The position numbers were made by a program, and so were the translations under genes. Of a DNA stretch of 64,000 nt, positions 54,791-63,401 are shown piece after piece; the first letter of the stretch is position 1, and each line of letters opens with the position of its first letter. The notes under the pieces were generated by a model that did no database searches, was not told the DNA's origin, and was given only the letters and a program-made list of their open reading frames with translations. Source of the stretch: Pseudoalteromonas piscicida (GTDB taxonomy: Bacteria; Pseudomonadota; Gammaproteobacteria; Enterobacterales; Alteromonadaceae); contig NZ_CP011925.1 in NCBI RefSeq assembly GCF_000238315.3, positions 930,001 to 994,000 on the forward strand. Reading direction: 5' to 3'.

Positions 54791-56239
54791 ATGAAAACCT
54801 CCTCATTAGCCAGTCTAATTTTACTCTCATTTTGTGGCTCCTCATCAGCGAATGCCAATGCGCTCTACGACATCACCGAACGCGATGCATTCTCTGTAAC
54901 GAGCGACGTAAAGGAGCAAATCCAAGGTGAGGGAATAGAGCAATTAGTTGATAGATCGTTAAAAAGCAAATTCTTATCTAAGCAATCTAGCGCTGAGATT
55001 GTATTTGATCTGAAAGACGTCAAAGCGCTTGGACAATATAGTCTCACCTCAGCCCAAGATGCACCCGCTCGAGACCCAAAGCATTGGACTGTTGCCGTAT
55101 CTATAGATGGTAAGGTATGGCAAGAGGCTGATAAACGCAACAATATCGTATTTTCAAGGCGGGGTGAAACACTCGCTTTCGACCTAGCCAAAACAACGGA
55201 TGCGAGGTACGTGCGCTTTACGATAGCACAAGAAGGTAAAACGCAGTGGGGCGACCGCTTTTTGCAAATCGCTGATTTGGCGCTCTATGCACAAACAAAC
55301 TTACCACTGGCGAACTTTACTGCAGATAAAATGGTTGCCAAGCTTAATGAGCCAATTTCTCTGCAGTCGATATCTGCAAACTCACCTACAGCACTGAACT
55401 GGAAGGTTGAGGGCAAAGCGGCGCTGCCAACCACAAAAAGTGTTGAAGTAGTTTATGACAAGCCAGGTAACTACAATGTTACTCTAATGACTAAAAATGC
55501 GCATGGCTCCGACCTTAAAACCCGTGCGAACTATTTAAAAATCTACGATCCAAATCACCCTTGGAAAGGCTTTGAGCCGCCAAAGGTCAAAGTGGTTATC
55601 GAAGATACTGAGTCGGCAGGGTCGAAACGCCTGCAAGCACTCTTTCCTGATATAGCCACTACGGTGGATGACGTAACTCGCCAATTGGCCCCTAGGTTGT
55701 ACAAACACTTTGCAGAGCTGCCAGAGTTTGAGCAAGTTACATTTAGGCTAAAGTGGATGGACACAATAGCGTATCGTTCTGGAGACGAAACAAATATGGA
55801 AATCGTGTTTAGCTCAAAGTACATCACCGAAAAACTCGCTGCACAACCAGATGAGCAAGTGGAATACGAACTCCTTGGTGTGCTCTGGCACGAACTTACC
55901 CATGGATATCAGCTATTTCCAAAAGAAAGAAGTTATACTGAACCCGATGTCCATGCATTTATTGAAGGAATGGCTGATCTCATTCGCATTCAAGCTGGAT
56001 TCCATAAAACCCGTTCACCTAAGCCGTCAGATTCTTGGGTTGGTGGATACACAAATACTGGGTTCTTTCTCGCATGGCTCGCTGAGTCTCATCCTGATTT
56101 TGCCTATCGTTTTAATCAAACTGCGGTAAAACTAGAAGATTGGTCATTTGAAGATGCAATAAAATCAGTTACTGGAGAGTCCCTTGATAAGCTTTGGTCT
56201 CGTTACCAAAGTGAGCTAAATACCAAGAAATTGCAATGA
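54791..56239 (+). CDS. Secreted basic-secretory-protein family metallopeptidase, paralogue 1
   Basis: A 482-residue exported protein with signal peptide (SSANANA). After it comes a discoidin (F5/8C)-like domain at about 25-180 (SKFLSKQSSAEIVFDL, ARYVRFTIAQEG), a PKD-like beta domain at about 185-255, then a BSP-family peptidase domain. The zinc motif HELTHGY occupies 367-373, and EGMADLIRIQAG gives the downstream acidic region. Plant basic secretory proteins and bacterial relatives share this catalytic core. It is closely related in layout to the lipoprotein two genes downstream and probably shares its control. The ATG with GGGAAA upstream is used. Substrate unknown. Confidence 0.85.
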   Translation: MKTSSLASLILLSFCGSSSANANALYDITERDAFSVTSDVKEQIQGEGIEQLVDRSLKSKFLSKQSSAEIVFDLKDVKALGQYSLTSAQDAPARDPKHWTVAVSIDGKVWQEADKRNNIVFSRRGETLAFDLAKTTDARYVRFTIAQEGKTQWGDRFLQIADLALYAQTNLPLANFTADKMVAKLNEPISLQSISANSPTALNWKVEGKAALPTTKSVEVVYDKPGNYNVTLMTKNAHGSDLKTRANYLKIYDPNHPWKGFEPPKVKVVIEDTESAGSKRLQALFPDIATTVDDVTRQLAPRLYKHFAELPEFEQVTFRLKWMDTIAYRSGDETNMEIVFSSKYITEKLAAQPDEQVEYELLGVLWHELTHGYQLFPKERSYTEPDVHAFIEGMADLIRIQAGFHKTRSPKPSDSWVGGYTNTGFFLAWLAESHPDFAYRFNQTAVKLEDWSFEDAIKSVTGESLDKLWSRYQSELNTKKLQ

Positions 56240-56299
56240 ACTAGCAAGAACTAGGTGATTACAATTTGTCATCACTGTACTGTAAATGTACATAATTTG

Positions 56300-56327
56300 T
56301 TGACAGGTTTGTTTTATTGCTCATAAT
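56300..56327 (+). promoter_or_regulatory. Sigma-70 promoter of the TonB-receptor operon
   Basis: TTGACA (56300-56305) and CATAAT (56322-56327) are spaced by 16 bp, close to consensus. The GGAACGTTCC operator follows the -10 box by one base, overlapping the expected start of transcription. Confidence 0.75.
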
Positions 56328-56328
56328 T

Positions 56329-56338
56329 GGAACGTTCC
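56329..56338 (+). promoter_or_regulatory. GGAACGTTCC operator, site 2
   Basis: A perfect palindrome with central CG, typical of LacI-family repressor sites, flanked by AATT. Its place right after the -10 box implies repression by steric block. Confidence 0.75.
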
Positions 56339-56405
56339 CTTTTTGGTTTCTGCCTAATACTTTGTTGGTTTTGCTAAGGGAGAAATAGAATTTTAATAAA
56401 AAATT

Positions 56406-56415
56406 GGAACGTTCC
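56406..56415 (+). promoter_or_regulatory. GGAACGTTCC operator, site 3
   Basis: Identical to site 2 and 77 bp downstream of it, with the same AATT flank, within the leader about 20 bp before the receptor ATG. Two operators near seven helical turns apart allow looping or a roadblock. Confidence 0.75.
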
Positions 56416-56434
56416 TTTAAATTGTGGGGGTCTT

Positions 56435-59263
56435 ATGACAACAATAATGTATAAACATAGCCTGATCGCCGCTGCTGTTCTTGCAGCGGTAACAACTAAC
56501 TCAGTAACAGCCGCAACAGATGAACAAGCAGAAGAAATAGAACGTGTTGAGGTGACAGGGTCTCGTATTAAGCGTATCGCCATTGAAGGTGTTACCAATG
56601 TTCAAAGTCTCTCTTCCGCTGATATGGTAAGAAGTGGCTTTAACACAGTGTATGACGCACTGAGTAGCATTTCAGCCGCCAGTGGTGCCGTCCTCGGTGA
56701 AGTAGAAACTGGCTCCTATACACCTGGCGCCAAAGAGTTAAACCTATTAGGCGTTGGACCTGAATACACACTTATTCTCGTTAATGGCAAGCGCTTGGCC
56801 TATTACCCAATGCCTTACGGTGGCCAAACTAATTTTGTTAATCTCGATATGTTGCCAACGGCGATGGTTGAGCGCATCGATATTCAATCCGGCGGCGGCT
56901 CTGCAATCTATGGTTCAGACGCAATGGCTGGGGTAGTCAATATTATCACCAAAAAAGGTATGGACGAGCATGTCGTTGAAGCATTCTACGGCCAAGATAC
57001 CTATGGTACGGGTGATAAAAAAGGCTTGTCGTTTGTTGGTGGTTTTGAACAAGACAACTTTACGTTTGACTACTCGCTAGAATACAAGACGGAAGAAGCG
57101 CTAACAGGTGCCGACAGACCTTTTCATGACAGCGTTTGGGATAATCCAGACCCAACAAACAAACGAGAACTCAATCGTTCAATTACCGTATGGGCTGAGA
57201 ACACCGAGTTCAAAAATCAATATTCAGCGCAGTACTGTAATACAGATGATAATCCACACCCAACTGCAGTTCAGCACTTTATAAGCCGCAATGATTACGG
57301 CCTAAGCTGTGGGTGGGATGAAACCGGTAATAATTTGCTACGAAACCAAGTTGAAACCATGAGTTTGTATATCAACTCGGTGTACAGCATTAACGACGAA
57401 CACAGCTTCTTTGTTAACGGATTTTATATCGATCAAGAAAAGAAAGGGGCACGAAATCCTTTCTTCTTTGCTCATGCAGAGTCAATTCACGGTTCCATGT
57501 TTTGGGATCCTGATATCAAAAATAAAGCTGGTGGCTACGGCGCTCCAGTTAAGTATATGTGGCGGATAGTGAATGATTCAGAATATACAAATGATGGCTT
57601 AGGCCGGGTATACGATGATAAATCTTATTCATTTAGTTTTGGTCTTGAAGGGGAAATAGCAGATTACTATTATTCCGTTGGCTTCAGCCGTTCACAATAC
57701 GATTTCTCTGATAGGTACTTGCATCACACGGTTGAAGGAAATAACTGGCTAAAAGGACCAAAGTTGGGAGAGGTTGACGGCATGCCAATCTACCGTCCAA
57801 ATTACCAAGCTTTTTTTGCGCCTCTGACCCAAGACAATATGTATAACATGGCTGATTGGGCAACCTATGATGGCTTATCGTTCAATGAAACGCTAACCGC
57901 AGATCTGTCCGGGGATTTATTTGAATTGCCAGCTGGATTTGTGTCTTTTGCAGCATATATTGAGCTGATGAAAGAAGGGACGAGGGCGACACCTGATAGC
58001 AGAATACTAAATAAAGAATTTGTCGGTCTGACTGGTGTTATCACCGATGGTGAACGTAACCGTTATGCAGCGGCGACAGAATTTATGATCCCTATTACTG
58101 AACAGATCTCTAGTGAAATTGCGCTGCGTTATGACCACTATGATGATATTTCTGATGTTGGGGGGGCATTCACTTATCAAGTCGGTTTTAAATACTCTCC
58201 TACTGACGCGCTGATGCTAAGAAGTGCGTATGGAACAACGTTCCGAGGTCCTAGCATGAGCTCAGTATATCAAGGGTTTGCTGGTAACTTTGGACGTGGC
58301 TCGGACAGAGTGATTGCAGATGCTTGCCTACGCTTTCAAACCACAGGTGATCCCGCTCAATATAATGCTGATGCATTAACTATCAGCTGCGCAGACTTAG
58401 ACACAACAAATATCAACGAGCCAAAGTTAGATGCTGACTTTGAGACAATCTCGGCAGGCGATCCAACTTTAAAAGAAGAGTCAGGTCATTCATTAACCTT
58501 TGGTCTTGTGTATGAGTACTCCCCTGAGCTGTCATTCAATGTTGATGTTTATGACATTGTCCTTAAAGACAAAATTACTCGACTTGGGTCTGGCGAAATT
58601 CTTGATAATGTCTGGAAGTGTGAAAACGGCTTAATTGATTCGTCTTCTGCTAAATGCGCCAATATGCAAGACAGAGTACAGCGTTTTGACCAAGATGGTT
58701 TGGCAACCGACTGGTTAGGGAACACGAAAAAAGGATTACCGTACACCGCAGCAATTATCAGAGAAGGTTATATAAACGCCGCGGAAAGACAACATGGCGG
58801 CGTCAATTTTGGTGTGAAAGGTACGTTTGAGTCAGAACTTGGCGAGTTTATTTATAAGCTTGATTACAGCCATGTTTTAAAGAAAAAAGAAAAGCTTCGT
58901 CCCGAAGATCCGCTTGAAGATGTGTTAGACAGTCAAGATAACTATAACTTCAAAGATATGGCATCGTTTAACCTGACTTGGCAGTTGGAAAAGACCGCAA
59001 TTTCATGGCAGGTAAATTATAAAGGAAAAAATTGGAACGGTGCTGATTTTGGTCAAAGAGAAAAGTTACCTGCATGGATAAAGCATAATCTAACCATTGG
59101 TCATTACATTAATGACAACACGCGAGTGATGTTTACGGTACAAAACTTATTAAATGCGATGCCACCTCAAGACGACTCGTTTAGAAGTTACCCATTCTAT
59201 AAAGCGGGTAATTATGACACGAACGGTCGCGAATTCTTACTAAAAGTTAACTACCAATTTTAA
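56435..59263 (+). CDS. TonB-dependent receptor of the peptidase locus
   Basis: Outer-membrane active-transport receptor of 942 residues. The signal peptide (AVTTNSVTA-ATDEQ) is followed by EEIERVEVTGSRIKR, typical of TonB-box and plug junctions in marine receptors; the plug contains TLILVNGKRLAYYPMP and GSAIYGSDAMAGVVNIITKK. The barrel ends LLKVNYQF with terminal Phe. GGGGG precedes the ATG. It lies between two secreted peptidases with operators before it, so it probably imports a product of their action. The ligand is unknown. Confidence 0.93.
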   Translation: MTTIMYKHSLIAAAVLAAVTTNSVTAATDEQAEEIERVEVTGSRIKRIAIEGVTNVQSLSSADMVRSGFNTVYDALSSISAASGAVLGEVETGSYTPGAKELNLLGVGPEYTLILVNGKRLAYYPMPYGGQTNFVNLDMLPTAMVERIDIQSGGGSAIYGSDAMAGVVNIITKKGMDEHVVEAFYGQDTYGTGDKKGLSFVGGFEQDNFTFDYSLEYKTEEALTGADRPFHDSVWDNPDPTNKRELNRSITVWAENTEFKNQYSAQYCNTDDNPHPTAVQHFISRNDYGLSCGWDETGNNLLRNQVETMSLYINSVYSINDEHSFFVNGFYIDQEKKGARNPFFFAHAESIHGSMFWDPDIKNKAGGYGAPVKYMWRIVNDSEYTNDGLGRVYDDKSYSFSFGLEGEIADYYYSVGFSRSQYDFSDRYLHHTVEGNNWLKGPKLGEVDGMPIYRPNYQAFFAPLTQDNMYNMADWATYDGLSFNETLTADLSGDLFELPAGFVSFAAYIELMKEGTRATPDSRILNKEFVGLTGVITDGERNRYAAATEFMIPITEQISSEIALRYDHYDDISDVGGAFTYQVGFKYSPTDALMLRSAYGTTFRGPSMSSVYQGFAGNFGRGSDRVIADACLRFQTTGDPAQYNADALTISCADLDTTNINEPKLDADFETISAGDPTLKEESGHSLTFGLVYEYSPELSFNVDVYDIVLKDKITRLGSGEILDNVWKCENGLIDSSSAKCANMQDRVQRFDQDGLATDWLGNTKKGLPYTAAIIREGYINAAERQHGGVNFGVKGTFESELGEFIYKLDYSHVLKKKEKLRPEDPLEDVLDSQDNYNFKDMASFNLTWQLEKTAISWQVNYKGKNWNGADFGQREKLPAWIKHNLTIGHYINDNTRVMFTVQNLLNAMPPQDDSFRSYPFYKAGNYDTNGREFLLKVNYQF

Positions 59264-59280
59264 TAATAAAGGGTAACGAA

Positions 59281-61356
59281 ATGAGAAAATTAATGCTATC
59301 AACGGTGGCAATGGCCGTCGCTGCGACACTAATAGGCTGTAATGATGGGTCTGAATTTGTTGAACGTGATAAGCCAGAGCAAACTCAATCATCCGGGCAG
59401 CCAGACTCTGGCGCACTGCGTAATATCACCTCAGATACTGGGGTTGAGATTGAGGCTATTTTAGCGGATGGTGTACAAGCCTCGCCCGCAGGTGAAAGTG
59501 TCGACAAACTTATCGACGCTAACACGAGTACAAAATTCCTGGCTTTTGCGTCAAACGTCACTGTAGTGTTTAAAGCCGCTACAGAGATTGAACTTAGAGA
59601 ATATAGCTTTACGTCAGCAAACGATGAAGCGAACCGAGATCCAAAACAGTGGGTAGTATACGGCTCAAATGATAAATCAGATTGGATTGAGCTGGACTCA
59701 AGAGCGGGAGAAATATTCTCTGCTCGAGGACTGACTCGCAATTTTGAATTGGCCGAAAGCGGCGAAAAGTATCGCTACTTCAAATTTGATTTAGTACATG
59801 GTGGTACAGATAGCTATGGTGCTGATATTACGCAACTAGCGGAACTCGAAATCAAAACGGTATCGGATATTCCTATCGTCGCATTTAATGCAACAAACAC
59901 GACTCCAGAAGTCTCTGAGTATATTGTTTTTAGAGATGAGTCGTTAGTTAACCCGACTCACTGGCAGTGGACGTTTGAAGGTGGTATTCCTGCGACAAGT
60001 ACAGAGCAAAGCCCATTGGTTAAGTTTGAAGCTTTAGGGCCAAAAACCATTACACTGGTTGCGAGTAACGACAAAGGGGAAGCGACATTAGTTCAGCAAG
60101 ACTTTATCCGTGTGTGGGATCCAGTCTCGCCATGGGCAGGGTTTCCAGAGCCTGTGATTGAAGTGAAAAAGGAACTACCAGAGCACCCTGGACAGCTGGC
60201 GCTTGAACGTGCGGTACCAGATCTAAATGCCCTTATTCATGAGATTTCTTTGAAGATTGCCAAGCGCTTATTTAATAATGTAACCGAAATCAACGTTTTT
60301 GAGCACGTTACTTTTATTACCGGAGACTTTGATGCGCCGGCTTCAAAGGCCGGTGAAGGCAAATTTATGGAGCTTAGGTTTGATGTTAAGCACATCGCCA
60401 ACCTAGAGGGTCTTGGAGATGAGGCTATCCGTAACGAAGTCATTGGCGTGCTGTGGCATGAGCTGACCCATGGTTACAACAACGTTCCGGCTGAAGGAGA
60501 ATATCGTCCGGGCACGGATTATCACACCTATCTTGAAGCGCTAGCTAACTTTATTCGAATAGATGCTGGTTACTTAGAGCATAGACGCGGTGGAGTTCGC
60601 TGGATGGAACACTACAATGTTGATGCTTACGATCAAACAGCATTCTTCTTTGAGTGGGTAGAAAAAAGTCACCGTAACACGGATTTTATTCGTAAGTTTA
60701 ATGCGGCAGCAAAAACGCTTGATGCGTGGAGTTTAGACACCGCTTTTAAATCTATATTTGGTGAACAACGTGGGATTGATACGGTATTTGAAGAGTATCA
60801 AGTCTACCTTGCAAGCGTCGGTAAGTTACCACCAGTACCACTTGGCTATCAGAACTTTGCACCCACTAGCACTCAGGTAACAACAAACGGTACTGCACTT
60901 GTGCCTTTTAATGAGGGAGCAGATAAGCTTAATGATAGAAATATTATCTCTAAATTTAATGTGGTGTTGGAAGCCCCCGCTTGGCTTGCACAATATGCGC
61001 CTGACTTGTTACCGATAAAACAGGTTGATAAGGCCCAGGTTAACTATGTGTTTGACAGCGCTAAAACAGCAAAATACTACTCATTAGCGACAGCGGGAGA
61101 CAACCCTCATCGCTTTCCTAATGCGTGGCAGCTACAGGGCTCAAATGACGGTACGAATTGGATTACGCTGGATACTCAACAGTTCAACGAACTACCTAAT
61201 ACGATGGAATACTATAGCTTTGCTATCGAGAGTCCAAATGCGTATACCCAGTATCGTTTGGAACTTGAGCATACCCGTGAAAGCGGTGGAATTGGCGGCG
61301 CTAGCGGAAGGCTAATTCAACTAGGCGAATTCTCATTGTGGGAAGCAAAAGACTAG
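59281..61356 (+). CDS. Basic-secretory-protein family metallopeptidase lipoprotein, paralogue 2
   Basis: A 691-residue protein with lipobox LIGC (Cys20), so it is probably held on the envelope. Domain order: linker, discoidin-like (about 45-195; RYFKFDLVHGG), PKD-like (about 200-280), BSP peptidase with HELTHGY at 393-399 and YLEALANFIRIDAG, and an extra C-terminal discoidin-like domain (about 530-690; LQGSNDGTNWITLD) absent from paralogue 1. It starts 17 bp after the receptor gene, in the same operon. Discoidin modules often bind carbohydrate, hinting at a glycosylated substrate. Confidence 0.87.
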   Translation: MRKLMLSTVAMAVAATLIGCNDGSEFVERDKPEQTQSSGQPDSGALRNITSDTGVEIEAILADGVQASPAGESVDKLIDANTSTKFLAFASNVTVVFKAATEIELREYSFTSANDEANRDPKQWVVYGSNDKSDWIELDSRAGEIFSARGLTRNFELAESGEKYRYFKFDLVHGGTDSYGADITQLAELEIKTVSDIPIVAFNATNTTPEVSEYIVFRDESLVNPTHWQWTFEGGIPATSTEQSPLVKFEALGPKTITLVASNDKGEATLVQQDFIRVWDPVSPWAGFPEPVIEVKKELPEHPGQLALERAVPDLNALIHEISLKIAKRLFNNVTEINVFEHVTFITGDFDAPASKAGEGKFMELRFDVKHIANLEGLGDEAIRNEVIGVLWHELTHGYNNVPAEGEYRPGTDYHTYLEALANFIRIDAGYLEHRRGGVRWMEHYNVDAYDQTAFFFEWVEKSHRNTDFIRKFNAAAKTLDAWSLDTAFKSIFGEQRGIDTVFEEYQVYLASVGKLPPVPLGYQNFAPTSTQVTTNGTALVPFNEGADKLNDRNIISKFNVVLEAPAWLAQYAPDLLPIKQVDKAQVNYVFDSAKTAKYYSLATAGDNPHRFPNAWQLQGSNDGTNWITLDTQQFNELPNTMEYYSFAIESPNAYTQYRLELEHTRESGGIGGASGRLIQLGEFSLWEAKD

Positions 61357-61364
61357 CCTTTTAG

Positions 61365-61393
61365 TTTAAAGGTGGGCAATGCCCACCTTTAAA
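61365..61393. terminator. Bidirectional terminator between the peptidase operon and rpmJ2
   Basis: TTTAAAGGTGGGC and GCCCACCTTTAAA form a 13-bp stem with an AAT centre, placed between the convergent stops. Confidence 0.85.
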
Positions 61394-61411
61394 ACGTACT
61401 TATTTTGACCT

Positions 61412-61552
61412 TTAACGTTTCTTCTTCTTTTTACCTTGAACCGCTTTAAATCGCGGATTAGATTTACAAATTACGTAAACCCGACCGCGTCTTTTTACGA
61501 CTTGGCACCCCGGTCTATTTTTAGCGCTTTTGAGTGAGCTCAGTACTTTCAT
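61412..61552 (-). CDS. rpmJ2: 50S ribosomal protein L36, alternative type
   Basis: A 46-residue, very basic protein: [20 protein letters not shown], then [19 protein letters not shown] and a lysine-rich tail. This is the YkgO-type paralogue of L36, which lacks the full set of four zinc-ligand Cys and replaces the zinc-containing form in zinc-poor cells. AAAGGA lies before the ATG. It follows rpmE2 by 5 bp. Confidence 0.95.
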   Translation of the reverse strand: MKVLSSLKSAKNRPGCQVVKRRGRVYVICKSNPRFKAVQGKKKKKR

Positions 61553-61557
61553 CTGGT

Positions 61558-61815
61558 TTATCCTTTTTTAGTCGCAAGGTTTTTAAAGCGACGGTTAAAT
61601 TGTGCAACTCGACCATCACTTGCCACCAACTTCTGTTTACCAGTGTAGAAAGGGTGAGACGCACTAGAGACGTCAATTGGGAAGTAAGGGTAAGTCTTAC
61701 CATCTAGTTCAACGGTTCTGTCTGATTTAATGGTTGAACCAACAATAAAGTACTTATCAACCGATGTATCATGGAAGGCAACAAGTTGATAATCAGGGTG
61801 GATATTGGGTTTCAC
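61558..61815 (-). CDS. rpmE2: 50S ribosomal protein L31, type B
   Basis: An 85-residue protein similar to E. coli Ykg[23 protein letters not shown], then [15 protein letters not shown], ending NLATKKG. It lacks the CxxC zinc site of the ordinary L31. GTG start with TAGGAG seven bases upstream. In other bacteria such pairs are induced by zinc limitation through Zur; the palindrome in the promoter region fits. Confidence 0.95.
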   Translation of the reverse strand: MKPNIHPDYQLVAFHDTSVDKYFIVGSTIKSDRTVELDGKTYPYFPIDVSSASHPFYTGKQKLVASDGRVAQFNRRFKNLATKKG

Positions 61816-61841
61816 GACAACGACTCCTAAAAAATGTGTTG

Positions 61842-61860
61842 TTATATTGTATCAATATAA
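61842..61860 (-). promoter_or_regulatory. Palindrome upstream of rpmE2, candidate Zur operator
   Basis: TTATATTGTATCAATATAA has perfect 8-bp arms around a 3-bp centre, ending 27 bases before the GTG. Zur boxes are AT-rich palindromes of similar kind, but the exact consensus half-site is only partly matched. Confidence 0.45.
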
Positions 61861-62272
61861 ATCAAATAAAAACTATTCTCAACAACTAATTTGTCGTTGC
61901 CGCTATTTAGTGCGATACGCCTAATTTGTCGACGCATGCGGAACTAAACTGAATGCATCTTGAGCAGTTGATTAAAAGGGGCTTACTTTCCTTAAAATTG
62001 CCTGATATAACTAGTTCTAGATAGTTTCTCAAGTAGTCATATTGGTGTTGATACCTAACCGGAATAGTAGCGAATAGACTTTTTTGGAATATAGCTATCG
62101 ATGTAAGCCTTTTGGTTTGATAGATATGAGATAAAAGAGTGAGATCCAATTGAGGCTGGCTTAACGGTTAATAACCTTCACTAAATGAGAGAGGCCTAGC
62201 AAATAATTAAAACCTAGTACGTTCGCGAAGGTACTTTGTTCGCCAACGCAATACAGATATAGAGCATTTATT
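61861..62272. other. Gene-free interval
   Basis: About 410 bases between the L31 promoter region and a small plus-strand gene. An 80-codon minus-strand frame here looks unlike a protein gene and has no ribosome-binding site; I see no other structure. Confidence 0.5.
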
Positions 62273-62527
62273 ATGGATAAACATGCTGAGTTAGATAACT
62301 CAATTTTAGCTAAGCTTCACAGCAGCGATGACAGCGCGTTACAGCAAGAATTAGACACACTCTCTTGCACACATAGTGACATAGTGACACTACTGGCACA
62401 GTATCAAACGCTCAGTGAGCAAGATGATGAACTGTTCGATGCTTGGTACGACAGCTTATGTAAAGATCAGTTAAAGGTCTTAAAAGCATTTGAGATAATT
62501 CGTGCGCACATAGAACAGCAAATATAA
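62273..62527 (+). CDS. Hypothetical acidic protein
   Basis: An 84-residue, acidic, helical protein beginning MDKHAELDNSILAKLHSSDD with a second half YDSLCKDQLKVLKAFEIIRAH. No family is recognised; no signal peptide or TM segment. Ribosome-binding site is weak (GAG). It converges with the DUF6058 gene. Confidence 0.6.
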   Translation: MDKHAELDNSILAKLHSSDDSALQQELDTLSCTHSDIVTLLAQYQTLSEQDDELFDAWYDSLCKDQLKVLKAFEIIRAHIEQQI

Positions 62528-62573
62528 ATACGCATAGATTGTCTGGCGAAACGGTTGTGCGCCAGACGGCAGA

Positions 62574-63227
62574 TTATTTGATTGATAAGTCGTACTTACT
62601 AATCAATTGGTCAATGTATCGAGTGCGTAGCGACTCTGTTTGCTCAGCTTGAGTATTGGCTGCCAATGCTTTGTTTAGTAGCTTCATGGCGCTGTGTACT
62701 TGACTACGCTGCTCTGGGGCAATGCTGCTGGCGGTTCTTGCTTCTGTAATGTCGTCGATAATCGCGCGCCCTAGGTCGATATAAAGCGCTTCCTCTACGA
62801 GACCATTTTGGCTGATCACCCCATACTTGCCACATAAAAACTGTTGCCAAACTTGCTGTACATGCTCTGTAAGATCATCACTAAAGCTTGGATCTTCGGT
62901 GTAAAAGCCTTTTTCAATACATTTCGCAAGTGCTTCACAGTAACGCTGTTGAAATAACGCAAATGCACTACTTGATTGATCTACTTTATGTTTAAGTAAA
63001 AGTTGCCCCCAATTGAGTAGGCCTCGGGCATAAAAATCAGTATATTCTTCACATTCGTACAGGCCAAAGTACGAACTACACTTAATTTGATTTTGAATAC
63101 TATAACTCGGATTTGGGAATAGGCTCATTTGTTGCCATTCTAAGAGCTGTTCTTCAGGTATCTTTAAGCTGCTGCTCAGCTCCAAAGTGGTATAAAAGTG
63201 CGTATTTAGAAAATGTGTCAGTCCCAT
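62574..63227 (-). CDS. DUF6058 family protein
   Basis: A 217-residue soluble protein. MGLTHFLNTHFYTTLELSSSL at the start and QMSLFPNPSYSIQNQIKCSSYFG fit DUF6058, annotated as a natural-product biosynthesis family although the evidence for that is thin. A short helix-turn region at 15-40 resembles a MerR-like DNA-binding element. The ATG used is where conservation begins; upstream GTG lacks support. Function unknown. Confidence 0.75.
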   Translation of the reverse strand: MGLTHFLNTHFYTTLELSSSLKIPEEQLLEWQQMSLFPNPSYSIQNQIKCSSYFGLYECEEYTDFYARGLLNWGQLLLKHKVDQSSSAFALFQQRYCEALAKCIEKGFYTEDPSFSDDLTEHVQQVWQQFLCGKYGVISQNGLVEEALYIDLGRAIIDDITEARTASSIAPEQRSQVHSAMKLLNKALAANTQAEQTESLRTRYIDQLISKYDLSIK

Positions 63228-63401
63228 AAAATTAAACTGGATAAATATACAGTGCTTTGGATTTTGCTGGATCTTTACGCAAATAACAAGCACTAAAGTT
63301 AAATTTCGTTAGATTTAACCGATTTACTCAGGTTTATGGGTCGGATCTCAGTCAGATTTATGGTAAAAATGGCTGTCAACTGGAAGAGTAATAGAAAGAC
63401 C

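Noticed and set aside
59030..59045. ATTGGAACGG resembling the locus operator inside the TonB receptor gene
   Set aside because: Only the left half matches and it encodes conserved barrel residues; probably chance.
61907..62149. 80-codon minus-strand frame in the gap after rpmE2
   Set aside because: No ribosome-binding site, composition unlike neighbouring proteins, no recognisable family.
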